This document shows, piece by piece, positions 60,412-64,000 of a stretch of DNA of 64,000 nt. Under the pieces are notes generated by a model. That model was not told the DNA's origin, did no database searches, and was given only the letters and a program-made list of their open reading frames with translations. How positions within the stretch are numbered: position 1 is the first letter of the stretch; every line of letters starts with the position of its first letter. Origin of the DNA: Arachis hypogaea (lineage: Eukaryota > Streptophyta > Magnoliopsida > Fabales > Fabaceae). The translations under genes were made by a program, and so were the position numbers. Location of the stretch: assembly GCF_003086295.3 (NCBI RefSeq), contig NC_092040.1, positions 4,340,001 through 4,404,000 on the forward strand, given 5' to 3'.

Positions 60412-62642
60412 CTCTGGTTTATCATTGTTGGGTGTGCATTTTTGTTAGATCCTTAATAAGAAGTAAGAACTAGAGTTGCAAATAACGGGTCACGTTATCA
60501 TAAATAATATTTTTTCCTATATAGTCTGTAGTTTAGTTGTTTTGCTTGTTTTGAAAGGGTGGTTAGCTAAGAGGGTGTGTTACACCAACACAAGAGTGTT
60601 ACACTCGACCTAGATATTCAGATAGATACCTCATTGGATTGCTTTTAGGGTGAATAATACCATAAACTACAGGATCTCTAACTATTTTGTAATACTAGTG
60701 TTATGTGGTTGATTATAATTTTTAGCATTTTATTTGAGTTTATATTAGGTTTTGCACTGTTTTCCAATTTCATCCAATTATATATTTATGTTCGTGTGAC
60801 TTTAAGTTAGTAATTTTTTACTGATTTCACGATACCATGCATACAAATTAACATCGGTTCTTTTTTCATTCCTCATTGCTTTTGGAGAGAATAATACTAT
60901 AAACTACCGCAACCAGCAACCTACCTTGTTATGTGGTTGATTAAAATTGTTACCATATTTGTTTTATTCGTCAATTCCTTCTTTACCTCATTGCTTTTGA
61001 GGGAATAAAACTACACTACGGAACTCCTAACTCATGAATAGTAGTCACTAGTCAGACGATAACATTTTAAACATTTAAAAAAGAAATCTTCATTGAAGAT
61101 GTCTTTTTATCTTGTTTTACCATAAATGGTCATCGTTGTCTATTTTCATAAGTGTAGTTGGCGACAAGGCAACATCGTCTTATCAAATCCTATTTGTGTT
61201 GAAAACTATCAAAGTTATCAAAATAGTAACAATAGGAAAAAAATGCTCTGGATAGTTTAAATTATACTGACAGGAAAATTTCATAACTGTATTGAGTCTG
61301 CACAGTAAGTTTAGTCAATCGCATTTATCAAATATGATTATTATTAGAATTTAATTTTCATGTACCATTAGTATAAAAAAAATTTATACAAACAACTAAT
61401 CGTGTATCCCTGTATCAACAAATTAACTAATTTTCAAACCTACTACTTGAAATGTCGTCTGAATATCTGAATCTCATTGAATGATTGTATAAAATTCTTT
61501 ACATTATCAGTATATTAAATTATTATTATTGTTATTGTTATTATGCCATGAAAAGCTACTTGAATTTATTTGCCTTATGAACAGTTATGTTGATTGTATT
61601 CCCTGTGTAAAACACGCTGTAAAGAAAGAAAGAAAAGGAAGATGGCAGGTAGCTATTCACCATTGAAGGGTTTTCTCTTGACCAACTTGTTATTCAGACA
61701 CCTACCTCTCACCTATAGAATTAAAGCACCATATGCCGTATACATAAGAAAAATCTCACAATTATACCAGTTTCTCACATCAGCCTAGACAAAACAGGGA
61801 ATTTGGATTTGTAGCTTGCTTAAGCAACGAATCACGGTTAAAAGTGAAAGCGAAACCAAAACCATAACCGATAGAAACTGCTGACAATTATTTTCACAAG
61901 CCTAGACAGGAATATGTTGAGGGTTGAATTGAAGTTCAAAAATGTTAAGAAGGTTGTTGTTAGGTTACAAGAGACAAATCTTGTACCAGATCTCATGGAT
62001 GCATACCATTGCACAATGCATTCAAGTTCAAGTAAAGCTATCTTTTATATTAATCTTTTATTAGTCAATAGATTAAGGATGGCCACCACACCTCAATCTA
62101 ATTTGATAAAATGTCAAAGTATTCAAGTTTCCATGACTCCCAATGCAAGCCATTTACCTTGATTATGTCAGCACTCATACTACTGATCATAATCCAATAT
62201 CTGCAAAATTTAGATCTGATACGGATAAATACTACGGATATTACGAATGGAATCCTGATTTGTTCACCCCTAATCATAGTTCAAAGCTCTGTAATGCTAT
62301 ATTTCACTAGTATATTGACAGGGATTAACGTGCAAAATTAACTACTAAATGTGTACAAAATCAATAAAAATAAGATTAGGTGAGGTAGTAAGTAGTTTAT
62401 AACTTAATTATAAGGTATTTTAAAAAAAGAAAATTAGTGTACCACGCTTTTTCATATCTAAAAGCTCTTAATTATCAGCACTCTTACATGCAACACCTCT
62501 TAATTTCAAAGGACATTATTATAATTTACTCAAGACAGTGAGAGTTAAACAGAAATTGATGAGAGTTATTTGCAATACTAATAACTGAATGAGCACCAGA
62601 AGAGTCACAATTAAAGGAAGAGACGCTGAAATCTCTTACAGT
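60412..62642. other. Intergenic DNA
   Basis: The promoter of the RING gene should lie just right of 60411. Two similar blocks (60650-60720 and 60890-60960), each with ATAATACTATAAACTAC and TTATGTGGTTGATTA, suggest a local duplication of about 240-bp period. The frames at 61594-61788 and 61914-62341 look random. Confidence 0.45.
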
Positions 62643-62965
62643 TCATCTTCTTCCTTGATGTTCTTCATTCATTGCAGACGAATTAGCATCAGTGGCATCT
62701 TGTTCCTCGAGTATCTTCCCATCTTGTGGAACCAAGCAAGGGATCCCGTTTTTGATCTGAAATAAAACGGAATATGCGGATGGTTAGAGATTGAAGTGAT
62801 GAAAGCAAAGATTGAGAAAGGAAAGCGAAGTAGCAGTAAACTGACAGGAAAGGAAACGGCAATGGCGTCACTGATTAGGGAATTGGTTTCCTGGCAGTAC
62901 CTCAAGGGATGCTTCGAGAGAGGACAAACCAGAACCTCCCAGAGCCTCTTCCCCACTGGACCCAT
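62643..62965 (-). CDS. Trm112/preY-like (UPF0434) small protein
   Basis: Two exons, 62846-62965 and 62643-62756, with a GT-AG intron, join into 77 aa. The motif VCPLSKHPLRYCQETNSLIS and the following AIAVSFP-IKNGIPCLVPQD are the core of the UPF0434/Trm112-like family. Human preY (PYURF) supports mitochondrial methyltransferases of coenzyme Q and complex I biogenesis; bacterial YcaR belongs to the same family. Of the zinc-ribbon cysteines only some remain (one in VCP, one in RYC, one in PCL), as in preY-like members. The start is set at ATG 62965: the frame is open further upstream, but only from a GTG. No clear targeting peptide is visible, so the location is uncertain. Confidence 0.85.
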
Positions 62966-64000
62966 CGCCTCTTTGCTTCTTCTTGCCACTCTCCTGACAA
63001 AAGAAAATGTTATCTGTTCATTTTATTTTTTGTGGGCCCAATGACGTTCTTTTTATTGGGCTTTCCTACCAAAAAGAGCTTTCTATCAGACCAAACTATT
63101 ACCCAGAACGGATCTACTTGATTTTTGCGTGTTCGAACAAAAACTAGTCTTTATGCCATGAAAATAAATATTAGTTATAACAACAACAAAAAAAAAGGAA
63201 GAATTTAGTTTAGTGAGGATTGAAAAGGAAGAGAAAAAAACGAAAGGAGATAATAGTAGATGGTTTCAATCAAATTATTATGTTATATAAAACACTTAAG
63301 AAATTATTTAGTCAATGATTTAACATTTAGCTGACTAAATTTGATTACATCTATAATTATTCTATTAATTTAAATATTAAAATTTAATTTTAATCTAGAT
63401 ATTTATAATAATATATTTATAACTCTGCATATATTGCTATTATTCTATTTTTATTTATGTTCTATTAAAATTCACGTGTATTTATCTGTAAAGTTATAAA
63501 GTTATAAGTTGAAAATTTATTAAATTATAACTATTATTTTATTAATTTTATAGGAAGATAATTATAGGTAAGTTTTGAATTTTAAATTAAAAGTAATTAT
63601 TCTATTTTATTTGTTTTATTAATAGTAAATAAATTACTTTAATTTTAAGAGAATTTTATCAGAGTCATTTTTAACGGTAATAGAAATTAGAAAAAATGTT
63701 GATCACGAACATTAAATATTTTAATTTTTATTTTAAAAAAATGAATATAGGCAACGAATCAGGCGCAGTGTTTAGAGAGGTTTGGCAACCTCAATTGATT
63801 GAGTGGTGATCTAAACACGCCGTGAGAGTGAGCAGAGAGCAGAGGCATGTTTGTTAATGGCAATTAAACGATCAACTTGTCTATGTCAACCTTCAAATGA
63901 ATGGTCAGAGTCTCATCTCGACAATTTCAACTTCTTCTCTGAAGCACCCTTTTTTCCCACCCAATAACCACTTTTTCTTCGTCTTCATCATTTTCCAATC
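62966..64000. other. Right edge, no certain gene
   Basis: AT-rich in the middle. From about 63740 the sequence is more balanced, and an ATG near 63857 opens a frame of about 36 codons (MAIKRSTCLCQPS) that stops near 63967. This may be the 5' part of a gene that continues off the window or simply a leader; it is too short to call. Confidence 0.4.

Overview
This is a stretch of AT-rich plant nuclear DNA, most likely from a legume and probably from Arachis (peanut or a wild relative). Spliced plant genes, a nuclear tRNA-Glu, plant LINE and Ty3/gypsy remnants and many MITEs establish the plant origin. The Arachis call rests on my recollection of repeat families (for example the 'GGTAGCGTTTGG' MITE at 284-670 and the 'ACCGTGGCTGCC' repeats near 42.8 kb) and has not been checked by a search.

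Layout. 0-5 kb holds two tail-to-tail genes: a class III peroxidase of the PRX64 type (+, four exons) and a METTL23-like methyltransferase (-, seven exons). 5.1-14.1 kb is a decayed LINE on the minus strand with recognisable ORF1 (DUF4283 type plus zinc knuckle), endonuclease, reverse transcriptase, zf-RVT and RNase H regions. Three later elements are inserted in it, at 8.0, 10.5 and 12.8 kb. Its 3' end lies only about 125 bp upstream of the METTL23-like start codon. 15 kb has an unrecognised decayed reading frame. 17.9-21.1 kb is a six-exon La-related protein gene of the LARP1B/C type, with a TA microsatellite and a MITE in intron 4. 21-30 kb is AT-rich, gene-poor DNA with several MITE-like inverted-repeat elements.

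30.7-37.9 kb is an apparently full-length endogenous pararetrovirus (Caulimoviridae, soymovirus-like by gene order). From left to right it has a small coiled-coil ORF, coat protein with CCHC knuckle, protease-RT-RNase H, transactivator, an intergenic promoter with tandem TGACGTAAG motifs, a TATA box and a poly(A) signal, movement protein, small coiled-coil ORFs and a tRNA-Met primer-binding site. Every large reading frame carries a small number of stops or frameshifts. The copy appears to be the circular genome opened close to the primer-binding site.

38.2-40.0 kb is an almost complete 1.76-kb palindrome with a perfect 9-bp target duplication, which indicates a Mutator-like foldback element. 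41.1-43.1 kb is a second large foldback element. 44.4-49.5 kb is a Ty3/gypsy element with two LTRs and a broken gag but no pol, plus an antisense, apparently intron-containing reading frame before the 3' LTR. 53.3-54.3 kb is an FD-like bZIP gene whose two introns both seem to begin with non-GT donors. The last 5 kb holds a tRNA-Glu(UUC), a single-exon RING-H2 E3 ligase (-) and a small Trm112/preY-like gene (-).

The host genes are unrelated single-locus plant genes and do not form a pathway. The most unusual parts of the window are the pararetrovirus copy with its intact-looking promoter, the two foldback elements, the nested insertions in the LINE, and the FD-like gene with its unusual splice donors.
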